Shown piece after piece: positions 11,635-26,600 of a stretch of 64,000 nt of DNA; positions within the stretch are counted from its first letter, which is position 1, and each line of letters opens with the position of its first letter. The notes below the pieces were generated by a model, which saw only the letters and a list, made by a program, of their open reading frames with translations, was not told the DNA's origin and did not search any database. The translations under genes were made by a program, and so were the position numbers. Source of the stretch: Harmonia axyridis (lineage: Eukaryota; Arthropoda; Insecta; Coleoptera; Coccinellidae); the NCBI RefSeq assembly GCF_914767665.1, contig NC_059501.1, positions 22,482,501 through 22,546,500 of the forward strand, read 5' to 3'.

Positions 11635-14600
11635 TCAGATACCGTTAAGACCTGAAAATAAAAATCAAAATAAACATCTTGGAAGTTAACAATTACACCT
11701 GAATAAATAAAATAATTTCAATGTAATTTGCATTCGAATCGATTTCGTAGTTTTGAAATGATCAGAATCCCTAGTCAGATTTTGTCCATTGAGGAACTTA
11801 ATCGCGCCTCTTGAGATCATGAGTAAAGTTTCTAGGTCTCTCCGTTCGAGAGTTATCGTGTTTATGATGAATCAGACGGACAAAATTGAATTTGAGCGTG
11901 TCGAAACTTATCCTTTGAGACCATTCTCAGCCTAAAATTTGAAAACTACTAACATCAAAACATCAGAATTTTTTGCGTTGGCTAGTGTATGGCGGGAAAT
12001 TCTAGTCACCGGAGTTTCTTCCTCCTCCCTACAGAATCTACAATTGTCGTTTTCTGCTATGCTCATGCTCAAGATATACTTTCTGCTTCCTGAGGCGACA
12101 ATACCATGTAAGGATTTCAGTGAGAAGAGAAGGTGTAGCATATTCTTGCTAAGATTCAGATACTTCTTAGATCTCGCAGTATTAAAATTTTGAAGGAACT
12201 TTTAGAATGATCCAACCTCAGAGGATTCCGCCATAGTGTTTCTGATTTGGTTATTCCTTCTCCTGAAACTCTGTCTTGTAGGTACATTTATCTATACCAT
12301 AAAAAGTTTCTGGGCCAATGAAAGGAGTTCGAACTAATGGTCTATCTATAGTATGAACTCTGAATCAATGGGTAAATAGTGTCTTGATTCTTGATATTGA
12401 ATTTCTAAGTAAGTAAACAATAAAACTAAGGTCGATAGCCGGCTGTTCTGAAGAAGAGATTTGTTCAATATTGGTACAACTACCTCCTGTTTAAGATTAT
12501 GTCTCCGATTTCAACTGTCTGAGAAGGTCCTCATAAGTATGTAGCTCATACCTTGGCAGGTATGTCCCATCCAGATATTGGTCAAAGGTCAAACGATATT
12601 CCTAGATATTTAAGGTTGTCCACCTCCAATAATGAATAGGGTATTAGTAGTAAAAGTAGCTTGACCATTAGTTTGGAGATGGAATTCAGTCTCCGCCAAA
12701 TTCATATTCAAATGATTCTCCAACAGATAATTTTTTTAATACTCTCATTCTGTCCTCAGATGCATATACCCCATTTCATGAGTCACCCAGAAACATAAAG
12801 AAAGAGTCATCTGCATAAGAAATCATATGCCAAAGTTGGATTACTCAAAAAGTTGCTTCTGAAGATAAGGAATAGGAATAGTAACCATGGACTGTGGGGA
12901 TACCAACATGAATAGGTAAACTAAGTTTTCTCTCAATCTTCGCATATTGTGTTCTATTGCCTGAAAAAGTTTTGACATGCACCTCTCGCTCCTTATTGTT
13001 GAAGTAGTGACTCAAGAGAAATTTTGTCGAACGCTTTTGCTAGGTCCTTAGATTTCAGTTCGTATTATTGCGGTATTTTTCATCAGCAGTAGTTAATTTA
13101 TTTGTTTATCAATCTTTCAAATGAGCAAAGTTGGTTTGCTAAATGTAAACGTAGATTGACAGCCGTAAGATGATCATCTTAAACTAGTGAAACTGAAAAT
13201 CAGTATACATTATCATCGAATTTAAATTGAAATATTGGAATGAATATTTACCTTCTCCTAGTCCCACTCCAACCCCAACCACTAGAAAAAGAATATGAAA
13301 TGAGTATTACATACAATATTCAAGTACCTAATAAAATGAATTTTTGGCTCGAAGGATGGAACTATAAGGTACGTTATCGAGAATCACTTGGGTATGGTTT
13401 GTTTTGATTTAAACTTTATGACTGTTTGGATAGAGAATGATACACTCACTTGCCAAAATCTTGCACCCCCTATGTATTTTGTTGAAGGTAATTAACTATT
13501 GGAAGTTGAAATCACGAATCGCACCATTTTGATCATTTTAAAATAATCACTATAATAAGCTTTTTTACCCTGACCTTCTTGAAGTGAACAACGGCTTCTT
13601 GCTTCGTTTGATATTGATATACAGTACCTCTTTGGGATTTATTGATTTAAGAATGAATTCGAAGTGATCATTGTAAGTGGTAATTAAGTTAGTACCTAAG
13701 TCTTTGTAATCATTATTGGCTTGTAACACGTGTTCATATTGGACATGGGAATTATAAGACAAGATATATGTGCGTATTAATTTGCTCAATATTTATTTAG
13801 TTTTTTTGTACTTTTGTAAATATAAAAGTGCTTAGTTCCCACTACACTACTTGAGAAATTTTTGTGCAAATATTCAGAACACTGTTCCATAGATTTTGAT
13901 AAAATGCCATTAAAGAGATGGACAGTAGAATGCATATTTGAAGCCATGCTAGCTGCACATCAAGAACAGCTGTCACACCGTACTACAGCAGATCTTCTAA
14001 ATGTTCTAACTGGGATGTTTTCTCCACCATTTGTAAACTGAAATTAGTTCCGTATTGAATCAAGAACCAGAAAATGTCTGTCTGTGTGTTCGCACATCCT
14101 TGTAACAGTCTTAACTTTTACACTTTTTTATTAAACGGTCTATGTTGCGCATGCGTAAATTAGATAGGTATTTTCGAGAAAAAATAGTGTTGCAAGATCA
14201 GAAATAATTTAAGTGGAGGATTTTTTTGGAGCGAACGACGAGAGAGGAAGTTCTACTCCGTTCTACTCTGGAAGAAATTTTTAAATCTATTGATTTTGAA
14301 AACAATTTTGAATTATCCAACAATCTATTTTTTTTTAGGTATTGATAGAGTAGAATTTATTCTGTGAGTTTCCAATAATATTAGATATTATTCTTTTCAT
14401 AGATCTGGTCATTTTATACTTACTATTACGTCTAGGTGCAGGTTCCATTACACCAACTCCATTACCTATTCCAATACCTGGAAAATTTATAACAAATTGT
14501 TTGTCCATTATAATACTCATCATCTTATAAGGTGTTTTAGGTAAAAGGATATTGGGAGAGCTCGAATTTATTCGACTAACCCACTAAGACAGAAAATTTG

Positions 14601-17600
14601 TAATGTTTTAACGTAACTTGATTTTAGTTGTCCGATATTTGCTATCAGTTACCATTAAGAGGGAACACCACCACGTGTTTGCTCAGATGAAAATGAAATT
14701 AGAGATATTTCTTTTTACGAAACACCGATTTTGATGGGATTTTCACATCATTTCCTTAAACAATCATCTATATGGAAGAAAGTAAATATTTTTGATTTGC
14801 GAATTAAAAAAAAATTCTTGTAATTTTTCGTTTTTCGCATTAAAATTGATGATATGTAACGAGCGTTCATTAAAATTCGTGTCAAGAGTGCTGCGGAGAA
14901 ATTAGAGTTGATTTTTTGTGATTACAAGTAGCGCTTAGCTTGTACCATATATAAGTTTCCAGATTCGAAGTATGTGAACAAATGTTAGTGATATGGTACA
15001 AAGCTAAGCTCTACTTGTAATCATAGAAAATCAACTCTAATTTCTCCACAGCATCTCTTGACCACGAATTTAAATGAACGCCCGTTACTTTGTACAAAGT
15101 GCTGATATATTTCAAAATATTCATGAAAAAAACTTCCAAAAATCATTACAAAAAAAGTAAAACTATAATTTCGTGAAAGTCGTCGTACAGTGCTGCCCTC
15201 AACTTATTTGCTTCGAAAAAAGAAAGAAGATGAAGTGAATATAAAACTTCGCGTACACCGTACAAAGTTTGGTCATCGCAGGAGCTACAGAGGGGAAATG
15301 AATGGGTATCAAAGTTTGACTGATACGCGAAAAACCACATGGTGGTAATACCTCTTAATCTTTCTTAGTTATCACCTCTAGAGATTAGTTGTGATCAATT
15401 TTACTGTAATTACTCGGTACCTAATCCCAAAAAAGGGAATCAACTAAAAAAGACCTGTCCATTAAAGTACTCGCACTTAACCTGACATAACCAATGAACC
15501 ATTTGGCATAGAATTTTTTACAGGATGTTCCTAAATTGGAGGTCCAAATGAAAATGACCGATTCCTCGGATCATTTCAAGAAGAAAAAACCATTAAACAG
15601 GGTGTTGAAATTTGATTTTTTTTAGTTTTTTTTTTCAGTTTTTTCTCATAGCTCCTTTTCTTGACAAGACATTCATCTTTAGTTTCCAAGTTCTCATCAT
15701 ATGATCAGATAATTTTGAAAGCAAATCCAAAGGGTGATAATTTTCTGGAACAGTGCCCCCTTCTTTCCCTCAGAAATTTTTTTTGGTGGATCACCGGTAG
15801 TTTGGTCCAGTACTAACATTTTAGTTTTTTGTTGTTTTCTTGTATCTGCCACAGATTTCGAGAAAAATAAAATTCAAACAATTCTCTACTATTCCTCAGG
15901 AAAATACAAATTATTATAAATATTCAGTTAGTAAGCTGTGATGAATAAATTGAATATTTAATATTTTGGTAAATAATGGTTTCCACGTCTATGTGTTAAT
16001 ATATATGAAATTAATTTCACGGCTTATCCATAATTGAAAAATTGTCTGATAAGCCGTGAAATTAATTTCACTTATAAGTTTTGGTACTTATTCACCCAAT
16101 CTGTAGCGAACATTTATAAAGGTTTAATTATTACAAAAAGTAGGACTACAATAGGAACACCCTACCTCCTCGACCAAGCGCGTTTGCGAGCCCATGTTTG
16201 AAGGTTTTTTTTTCTTGAAATTATCCAAGGAATCTCTCATTTTTCTTTGTACCTCCAATTTAGGAACATATATAATTTAGGAACAAAATGTAGACGTAAA
16301 ATACAATATTATGTAATTTATTTCAATAATAAACTAAGCATAATTGTTAATCTGCTCATAACTTACCATTCCTTCCTTCACCAAGTCCTTGTCCAACTCC
16401 CAAACCAACTCCGTTACCTTGATAATGAAGAAATAGTTAGATATTTAGCCAATATAGTGATAATCATCATCAGTCGAATACAAGTTTAAGAATTGGCAGA
16501 TTTTTGTAAAGGGTACCTAGTGCTTACAGGCCAATTGAAAAGTTCCCGGTCTACCATATTAAAACACTTTTTGTTTGGCAAAATTCGATTTTATTATTCA
16601 ACATAATTGCCTGCGAAGGCGATACAACGATCTTCCAAATTTTCGATACCATTTTTGTAGTACGATTCGTCTTTCGCATCAAAATAGGCCTCAGTTTCGG
16701 CGATTACTTCTTCATTGGCGCTAAATTTCTTTCCAGCGAGCATTCCTTTGAGGTCTGAGAACAGAAAAAAGTCGCTGGTTGAGAGATCTGGCGAATACGG
16801 TGGATTCGGAAGCAATTCGAAGCACAATTCATGCAATTTTGCTATTGTTTTCCTTGATTTGTGACATAGCGCCTTGTCTTGATGAAACAGCACTTTTTTC
16901 TTCAAATGGGGCCGTTTGTTAACGATTGTATCCTTTAAAAGATCCAAAAACGCTATTTAATGATCGCTGGTCTTTTTGGAGGTAATCAATGAATATTATA
17001 CCTTGGGCATCCCAGAATACTATTGCCATAATCTTGCCAGCTGACTGGTGTGTTTTTCCTCGCTTTGCTTTCGGTTCATCGTGTGCAGTCCACTCAGCTG
17101 ACTGTCGATTGGACTCCGGAGTGAAATGATGGAGCTATGCTTCATCCATTGTCCATTGTCGACGCAAAAATTAAGGTTTATTGCTTCAAACACTGTTCAG
17201 ATTCCTCAACACGTTGTTGCTTAGGATTGATTGTGAGCTCGCGCGGCACCCATTCTGCACACAGCTTTCTCATGTACAAATATTCGTGAATGATATGATG
17301 TACACGTTCAGATGCTTTCTTCACAATGTCTGCTATCTGGATCAACTTCACTTTACTGTCATTCAAAATTATTTTGTGAACTTTTTTGATTTTTTCGACG
17401 GTGACAGCCTCTTTTGGGCGTCTAGTGCGTTCGCCGTCTTCGGTGCCAATTTCACCACGTTTAAACTTAGTATACCAATCAATGATGGTTGATTTTTCTG
17501 GTGCAGACCCCGGAAACTATTCGTCAAGCCAAGATTTTGCTTCAACTGTTTTTTTTACCTTTCAAAAAGCAATATTTTATCAGCACACGAAATTCGTTTT

Positions 17601-20600
17601 TTTATATCTTTTTTCAAATAACAAAAGTAGCAACACTCACAACGCACTATCTCACACAGCAATTGTAGGACTGCTGTCCAATTTTGACACGTATCGTTTG
17701 AAGGTTGGTACTAACTAAAAATCATATGGATTTAATACTAGCACCGCCATCTGTGCATCAGACCGGGGACTTTTCAATTGGCCTAATATGTGGTGACAAT
17801 GGCGTCTAGTCTCAACCGTAACCAGAAATTACGTCAGTATTACACTAGGTACCTTTTGAGCGTTCTCAGAATCGTTCGCTCTATCATTTCTACACAATGT
17901 ATGTAATTTTCGAATTTTGAGCCAGGAACGGTTTTAAATGATAAGGTTCGACTCATTGTAATTTTTCAGTTAAAATGTAAATCACGTAGGTACAGGTCAT
18001 ACCTCCGTGTGGAACGTTTATACCTACAGTATTTCAGAAAAAACTATTATTGTTATTATTATTGAGCAGGCGCGGATCCAGGCCCCACTTTTGGGGGGCG
18101 GGGAAATTTTAGATACTCAAAACACTGAAAATGTGGACCCCAGACACTTCCGCCATTTAGGGACGTCATTTTTTTTGCCGTTCACTAATATGGGTTTTCG
18201 CAAAATGTATTGAAGGTGAAATATTTGCTGATCTTGTAATTATTTGAGCTTTAGTATGTCAAATTCTAGAAGGGCGGGCAAAATTTGAGAGGTGCCTGAG
18301 CCATTTGGGGGGGAACGTTCCCCCAGTTCCCCACCCTGGATCCGCGCCTGTTATTGAGGAGGAATCCTTTCTAAAATTTGATTATTCCCGTCCGGACGGT
18401 AACACGATAACTCTCGTACGAAAGGAGTGCGGAAGGAATTTGATATTTCCAGAGTTGTTTCGGAAGTCGAATGCCAAGACTGTCAATGTCAATGATTGTC
18501 GTCAAAATAGCTGAGCGGAATTTTGGTTTCCTGATAATTTGAAAGCTGCTGATTGATCGAGATGAAATTTGGAATAAAGATGTGATATAATGTGAATTTT
18601 TGGGTGATTGTTGCATCATTTCGCCACAATGACTGTAATTTTTTTATTTTGAGCGGGGATTGGTCCCAAATGATAATTTAGTTCATTGATGACGTGAAGC
18701 CATTCTCAATTTCTATTCTGTCCGTCGGATGTATACAGTAGAACTTTCGAACGGTAGGATTCAAAACCTCGAAATTTTCAGATTAGGTTCGGATCTGTCG
18801 ATTTCATTAATGGGTATGATCTGACCAGGTGCTCCGTAAATATAACCGTTCGATATTTTTTTCCTTTTAATTCCAAAACAGTAGATTCGTCGAAGAAAGT
18901 TATAAAAATGTACGAAAACTGGCTATATAGAATATAATGTGATTATTTCAACATTTATTTATTTAAGACAAATAGGAATACAAACAGGTAAAACCCAATA
19001 CAGCATTCACAGTTTGACAATTAATAAATCATACAAGATATTGAAATAATGAAAACAAAATTCAAGCTATGCTATAAACTATATACTAAAAATTAAACAT
19101 AACATGATCTGAGAATGATCAGCACACTGAAAAAACAAAGGTAAACTTTAATTTTAGAATTCTTTTCAATTATGGAGTTGGACATTGAAAATATCAACAC
19201 CACATGAAAAAGAATTAAATGTTGACAGCATTCTACATAAACTGATCATTACTATTAGTTTGCTCATTACTTACCAAGAATTCTACCCATTGGTTCCTGG
19301 TTTTCACTCATTCCTGCACCAAGTCCTACTCCATTTCCATTTCCAATACCAACACCTTGAAAATATCAACCAAATTATTTAAACAATATCAACATATCAT
19401 GTGGTCTATAAAGTCAGTTCAAATATAAGACGGAGTAATATAAACACAATAAATCGCATGGTTTGCTCATGGGGCAACTCTTATTGGTCAAACGGTTATA
19501 AATCCCACTCCTTCTTCGTCCATAACAGAGTGCTAGGATCCACGGGCGGATCCAGGCTATACTTTTGGGGGGGAACTTTTAGATACTCAAAATACTGAAA
19601 ATGTGGTCCCCAGACACTTCCGCCATTTTGGGACGTCATTTTTTTTGCAGTTCATTAATATGGGTTTTCACAAAATGTATTGAAGGTGAAATTTTTAGCT
19701 GATTTTGTAATTATTTGAGCCTTAGTATGTCAAACTCTAAGAGGGCCGGCAAAATTTGAGAGGTGCCTGGGCCATTTGGGGGGGAAACGATCCCCCAATC
19801 ACCCCCCCCCCCCTGGATCCGCGCCTGCTAGGATCGCACTTACAACGGAATGTGGATATCACAGATAACAGAGTAGAAAAGAAGAGTGGATATGATGATT
19901 GGATCCCACGGTGTAGGTAGGCCTACATTCATTCATCGTCAAAACTTACAAAAGGGTATGAAATACAATAATCATATCATATCATGTTGAATTCTTCAAA
20001 TAATTAATGTAGAAATCTCGGTTATCTCGAATATTTGAGAAATTTCTTCGCACTATTGTTGCGGCCCATTTTTGTAAAACTCGCGTAGGCACAACGTGTG
20101 ATCCTGTATCGAAAAACGCTCCATAGGGACTAAATTCTAATTTACAAAAAATGAAAGATGTAAAGGTTAGAATAGGATAGTATCAAGCTTGATGTAAGCT
20201 ATGCCAGACGTTGTGAAGTCTATGGCCTATCTTAAAGATGTTTTTAACACGATATGATGGGATTTGATTTTTGATAACGATCCCTCAATAAACAGATGAA
20301 AATTTTGTATTATGTACCCTAGCTGCCAATTTACATTTCTCACGACTACTTTAAGTTGACCTGAACGATAAGAATGATTGAGTAAAATGTAAGCTGTCAC
20401 GTTGAATAATTTCAGAATTCATTATGGGTCAAGGAAACTAAATCCAAAATGTTATTTGTAGAGTGAAATTTAAGGTGTCATATTTTTTTGGGAATGTGAT
20501 ATAGCTAGACTAATGAAATTTGAAAATCCCATCCATATTTCGAATTATTCAAAATAATCTAATCGATATTCAATACTCACCAACTCTAGCATTACGACCT

Positions 20601-23600
20601 TCACCAAGTCCCATACCTTGTCCTACACCTAGTCCCATACCTTGTCCTACACCTAGTGGTGCACCTAGTCCCATACCAACGGGCTCACCCATACCTGAAA
20701 AATATTGAATAGGTTAATTGACTTCTATAATCTTCTTTCTATGAAATCAGCTATTAGCACACCAGTGTATAAGGTGTAGTAAAAAGAAATCCATTATTTT
20801 TGCATGAAAAACAAGGCTTCAATTACCATAGTTACAATGATCCGATTTGGGTCAAATATGCGTCGTTTTGTTCGATAAATTGTTGCCATTTCGAAGGTAA
20901 TATCATTATGCCTCTCTCATAGAAGCACTCGTCCCTATCGGCAAAATATTGTCGATTTTCACAAGCCTCTGTTGAAGCGAGTTTTTCACCAGCAAAAATA
21001 TAGGTGGTAATCACTTGATGCCAGATCTGGACTATAAGGTGGATACATAAGTACTTCCCAACCAAGCTCCAGGAGCATCTGGAGAGTCACTATCGATGTG
21101 TGTGGCCTGGCGTTATCCTGATGGATCTCTAATCAGCCAAAGTTGGCCGCTTCTGGGCGATTTCTTCCTTCAGACGGTCCAATTATTGACAGTACTGCGA
21201 ATCCCACTAAACACAGCAAAACTGACCTGACTGCCAATCCCAGATTGACCCCCGTTTCTGCCGGCTTACCGCAATTTTGACCAAGACCGTTTTCGCTTGA
21301 CGTTGTCGTAAGTAATCTACTTTTCATTACCAATCAGCAACCGCTTTAAAAATAGGAAAATTTTGTTGCGATTCAGCAGCGATTCGCAGATTGAATTTTT
21401 TTTTGCGTTATCTTGTGGTACACAGATATCGAGTTTCTTCATGATACCAGCCATTCTCGACAATTGGCCTTCCAGTGCGTGATGCATCTTTGACATCGAA
21501 ATTACCGGGACAGAATCGACGAAACCAAAATTATGCGTTATTGGCTGTTACAGTACCAAGACCATAAACACTATTCACATTTTCTGTCACCTGGCTTGTA
21601 TTTTTGCTTTATTGAAGAAATACGGTAAAAGAGCGTATTTTTTGTTTGCTTGTGTCCATCTTTGACATGCCCTTAAACTAAGCTGAGTGAACCAATCACA
21701 AAACTGTCACGAAAGTTTTTGTAGTACGTAATCTCATCTTTCTAACGCCATCTAGTGGAACCCGATCAGACTTATACAACGCGAGATATAGATAACCGAA
21801 GCCATCTATTGGAGTTTGACTGTGAGTTTTCACCTACCCAATATTGGAAAAATAATGGATTTCTTTTCACTCTTTTTTATCTCTGAAAAATTGTATTTTT
21901 TGAGATATTCTTCTTGAATTTTCTATGGTTCTGATAGAGTTATCGACACGAAATGTTGCAGGGAGCTTGAAATTTCTACACAAGATCGCATATTAACAAC
22001 CTCGTCGATTTTCATATCTATTGAATCTGAAGTTTTGAATTAAACAAGAAAATAAAATCTCAAACGATTATATTTACTGAACCCTTAGTCGAATCAATAT
22101 TCTAGGTTTTCCGTTCAAGAGTTATCGTGTTTACGGCCGAATGGACATAATTCAATTCGATGACGTATTCGCCATGAGTGGGTCAAACCTTATGTGTAAT
22201 GTGTAACCACATAATAGATTTTTTTACTACATCCAACCTACTGAGTGAAATACAGCATGGCTACCAGAAGGGGAAATCCTGCCACACTGCAATATTCTAA
22301 TTCACACAGAACATCATTGAGGCACTGCAGAGAAGTGAAGTTGCTGTGGCCAAGGTTTTTGACTTGACAAAGGCGTTCGATTGCTTGGATCATTTCATAC
22401 TACTTGATAAACTTGAGAGATACGGCATTAGAGGTCTTGTTCTGGCATGGTTAAAATCATATCTGTCGGATGGGAAACAATTTGTACAGGTGGATGAAGA
22501 AGGTGAGACAGGTTCATCAGAAATCAGGACTATTCATACTGGCGTAGAACAAGGTGGGGTGGCTGAACCCTAGCTGCTCAACCTTTGCGAATTATAAAGT
22601 TATATATCAGGTGTGTGAATAAGTCTTTCCCGTTTTTTTTCAAATTTTGAGCCTTTATTGTGAAAAAATGGTTACAAATGAATTATTGAAAGTATTGGCC
22701 ATCGCTAGCTACAACTTTTCCCCATCTTTCTGGCAACATACGAATCCCGTTGCGAAAAAATTCGACCGGTTTGGCCTCTATCCAGTCATCCACCCATTTT
22801 TTGGCTTCCTCGTAGGAATGGAAGTGCTGGTCAGCCAGGCCATGCGTCATCGATCTGAAGAGATGGTAATCAGACGGAGCAATGTCTGGACTATACGGCG
22901 GGTGGGGTAGGACTTCCTATTTGAGCGTTTCTAAGTATGTTTTCACCGGCTGTGCAACATGTGGGCGAGAATTGTCATGTTGCAAAATAACTTTGTTGTG
23001 CCTGTCGGAGTATTGTGGCCGTTTTTCTCGCAGTGCGCGGCTCAAACGCATCAATTGTCGTCGTCGATAGACCTCGCCTGTGATCCTTTCATTCGGTTTC
23101 AGAAGCTCATAGTAAAACCACACCTAGCTGGTCCCACCATATACAGAGCATGAGCTTGGTGCCATGAATATTTGGCTTGGCCGTCGATGATGATGCATGG
23201 TCGGGTAGTCCCCATGATTTTCTTCGCTTCTGATTATCGTAACGGATCCACTTTTCATCGCCAGTCACGATACGATGCAGAAAACCCTTTCTTTTATGTC
23301 GCTGAAGCAGCTGTTCGCAAGTGAAAAAACGCCGTTCGACGTCTCTCAGCTTCAGTTCGTACGGCACCCAATTTCCTTGCTTTTGGATCATTCCCATGGC
23401 TTTCAAACGCTTGGAAATGGTTGTTCGGTCAACTCCCAATGCTTCAGCAAGTTCTTCTTGCGTTTGACACGAATCTTCATCAAGCAAAGTCGCCAATTCT
23501 TGATCTTCAAAGATTTGCGGCCGCCCGGAACGCTCCTTGTCTTCCACGTCGAAATCGCCACTTTTGAAGCGTCGAAACCATCCGCGAACACTTGAATCAT

Positions 23601-26600
23601 CGACACAACCTTCTCCATAAGCTTCCTGAAGCAACCGATGCGCCTCGGCAGCAGATTTCTTCAAATTGAACCAATAAAGTGAAACTTCCCGCAAATGACG
23701 TCGACTCGGCTCAAATTTCGACATTTTCACGATTTCAAAAATTTATGATGCGAAAAAATTTCAACTAATGTGTTAGTGTGGAATTGTTGACAGATGAATA
23801 AGCTTTGATTATGACATATGTAACCATTAAATACTCGCACAGTATTGGTGGCGCCATCTCTTACAAAAAACGGGAAAGACTTATTCACACACCTGATATT
23901 TTTTCAGAATTGAAAAAATTGTCTGAATGCCGTTTAATCAATTTTAATTACTAGAAATTGTGATGAAACGAGAGTGATCGGATCGGAGAACGAGTGCTCA
24001 AAAAGTATAATTTCCTTACCAACCAATCGGTATGCGGGGCTAAGTCCAGCCACACCTAGGCCCGCTTGACCTCTATATCCCATGCCTGAATCAAAACCGG
24101 AACCATAGCCATTGCCTAAACCATAGCCTGAAACAAGACTAGAACCTAAATCTGCACCAGGGCCGGAAACTGGATAAGCTGGAAAATACAAATTCTCAAT
24201 TTCCTTAAATCATTTGAAGTCTGAAGACATGGTGATAAGCTAAAAATGGTTGAAGAGGAAAAATGTCGAAACTTTTTCAATATCTGAATGATTTTACTGT
24301 TGAAGACAAGACTTGACGCAATTATTAGGACAACTCTTATTCGATTGATTTTGAAGGAAATACTTTCAATAGATAAAAAAAATGTGTTTTATGATAAATC
24401 ATGAAAATAGAATATACATACAGGGTGGCCATTTGAAAACGAAACAGACGAGATTACAGACGAAATAAAGTTTTTCGATAGAAATGCTCGGAAAGGTCGA
24501 TTTCTGTTTCGAGGGGGACAACTTAAGATGTAGGTTACGGACGCATAGCGCTTCAAGCTTCAACCCTTGCTGCTACAACCCCCACCCCCAATTTTTGAAT
24601 AGGGAATATGGGGTGAGTGATACCTCAATTTAAAGGTATTTTTATACTGATTTCAGCACAGTAATTGTTTTTTCATTTTATACATTAGTTCTCGAAATAT
24701 TCATGCGTTAGTTAGTTAGGAAGGAAGCCACAGTCATGGTTGTTTTGAAGCTCAAAATGTCGATTTTTCACAAAACACTACAAGTGCCATGAAAACACCA
24801 CTTCATGTAGTTGAGAATATTTCGAGAACTAATGCATAAAATGAAAAAACAATTACTGTGCTGAAATCAGTATAAAAATACCTTTCAAATGAGGTATCAC
24901 TCACCCCATCTTCCCTATTCAAAATTTGGGGGTGAGGGTTGTAGCAGCAAGGGTTGAAGCGCTATGCGTCCGTAACCTACATCTTAAGTTGTCCCCCTCG
25001 AAACAGAAATCGACCTGTCCGAGCATTTCTATCGAAAAACTTTATTTCGTCTGTAATCTCGTCTGTTTCGTTTTCAAATGGCCACCCTGTATAATGCTGG
25101 TAACCAGGCGCTATGAACTATTGGTGTTTATCCTCTTCCATTGATAATATTCGCATGTTTATTTATTTCGATGCAGATTCTGTAGTTTGTTGAAGCTTTT
25201 AAGAGGGAACACAACCACGTGGCTGTTCAGTTCAAAACGAAATTAGAGATATTTCTTCTTACAAATCACCAATTTTTATGGAGTTTTCACATAATTTCCT
25301 CAAACAATAATCTACATTGTAGAAAGTAAATATTTTTAATTTGCGAATAAAAAAATTTGAGAATTTTTCGTTTTTTGCAAAAAAATTGATGATATGTACT
25401 TTATACAAAGCACTGATATATTTTTTTAATATTCGTGAAAAAACACACCAAAAAACATTACAAAAGAGGTAACACTATAATTTTGAGAAAAAAATAATCG
25501 ACCGTCGTACAGTGCTGCCGTCTACGTATTTGCTTCGAAAGAAGATGAAGGGAATGTTTAACTTCGTACACCGCACAAAGTTTAGTCATCGGAGGAGTGC
25601 CAGAAAGGAAATGAATGGTCACCAAAGTTTGACTGATAGGCGAAAAGCCAAGTGGTTGTAATCCCTTTTGAGAGCGCTGAGTAGAACGTAAACGTCTAGG
25701 TTCTGAGAAAAGTGGGAGACAGAAAATCTCAAATACAATTGGTCATTCCATATTTTTTCATCACGGTCATTGTTGGTCACAAAAAATGATCATAATCGAA
25801 AAAACCTCGGGAACAGAACCAAGTGGGCAAGTTTTGGCTCGAATGTTTTATGTGATTTTATCCTGCCTGTAGTAATTTTTAGAAAAGTATGAATCGAAAA
25901 AAAATGGGTGATATATGATTGTTGACTATCGGAACCTCAATAAATAAGTGGGATGAAAAAATAAATGAGCTAAATAATTTTAACACAAACCATATCCATA
26001 ACCATAATTTTTTTTGGTAACGCCCATGTCTAACGGACTTCCATAGGTGTTATCATAGTCATAACCTGAAAAGAAGATTAAGTATTGAAGACATCATTGT
26101 ACATCATAAGTTTTATGATAAATTACTTTGAGCAGAATCTATGAAGTTGATATATATATATATATATATACTAACTTCCAAAGAAACTGCAACACCCAGA
26201 AGGAGCTGTTCAAATTTAAAATTTTTTTTGGTAAAACAGCAAAGAGTAAATTATTGAATTTGGGGAAAAAATTGAAAAGGTTTTTTCATGTAAACAATTT
26301 TTATAATTTATTTTTTTAAATATTTGGATTTTTAAATGCTTGAATAAGTTCGTATTAATTTGTTTTTTTCGGAATTCTTCAATAATAATTGAGGACACCA
26401 CGATAAAAAAACGCGCCGCTACTCAAGGTGTTGTGGAAATAGGGTGTTCAGCCAAAACGCATATTGAAGTGAAATTTGCGGGGCTCCTATACCGAAACTA
26501 TTGTTTTCACAAAAAAAAGCGTGTGGATACATAAATTATAGGAAATATTCAATAGTTTAATATTGTTTTCATCATAAAATGAGTTGAAAAGGTAATTTTA

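Noticed and set aside
24608..24612. ATGGG followed by GTGAGT as the first exon of homer
   Set aside because: The donor is excellent, but it lies inside the palindromic MITE, 7 kb upstream and within the opposite-strand glycine-rich gene. The 31643 site is much closer and outside repeats.
26150..26170. (TA)n run as a TATA promoter
   Set aside because: A microsatellite inside intron 3 of the glycine-rich gene, with no start site or ORF in register.
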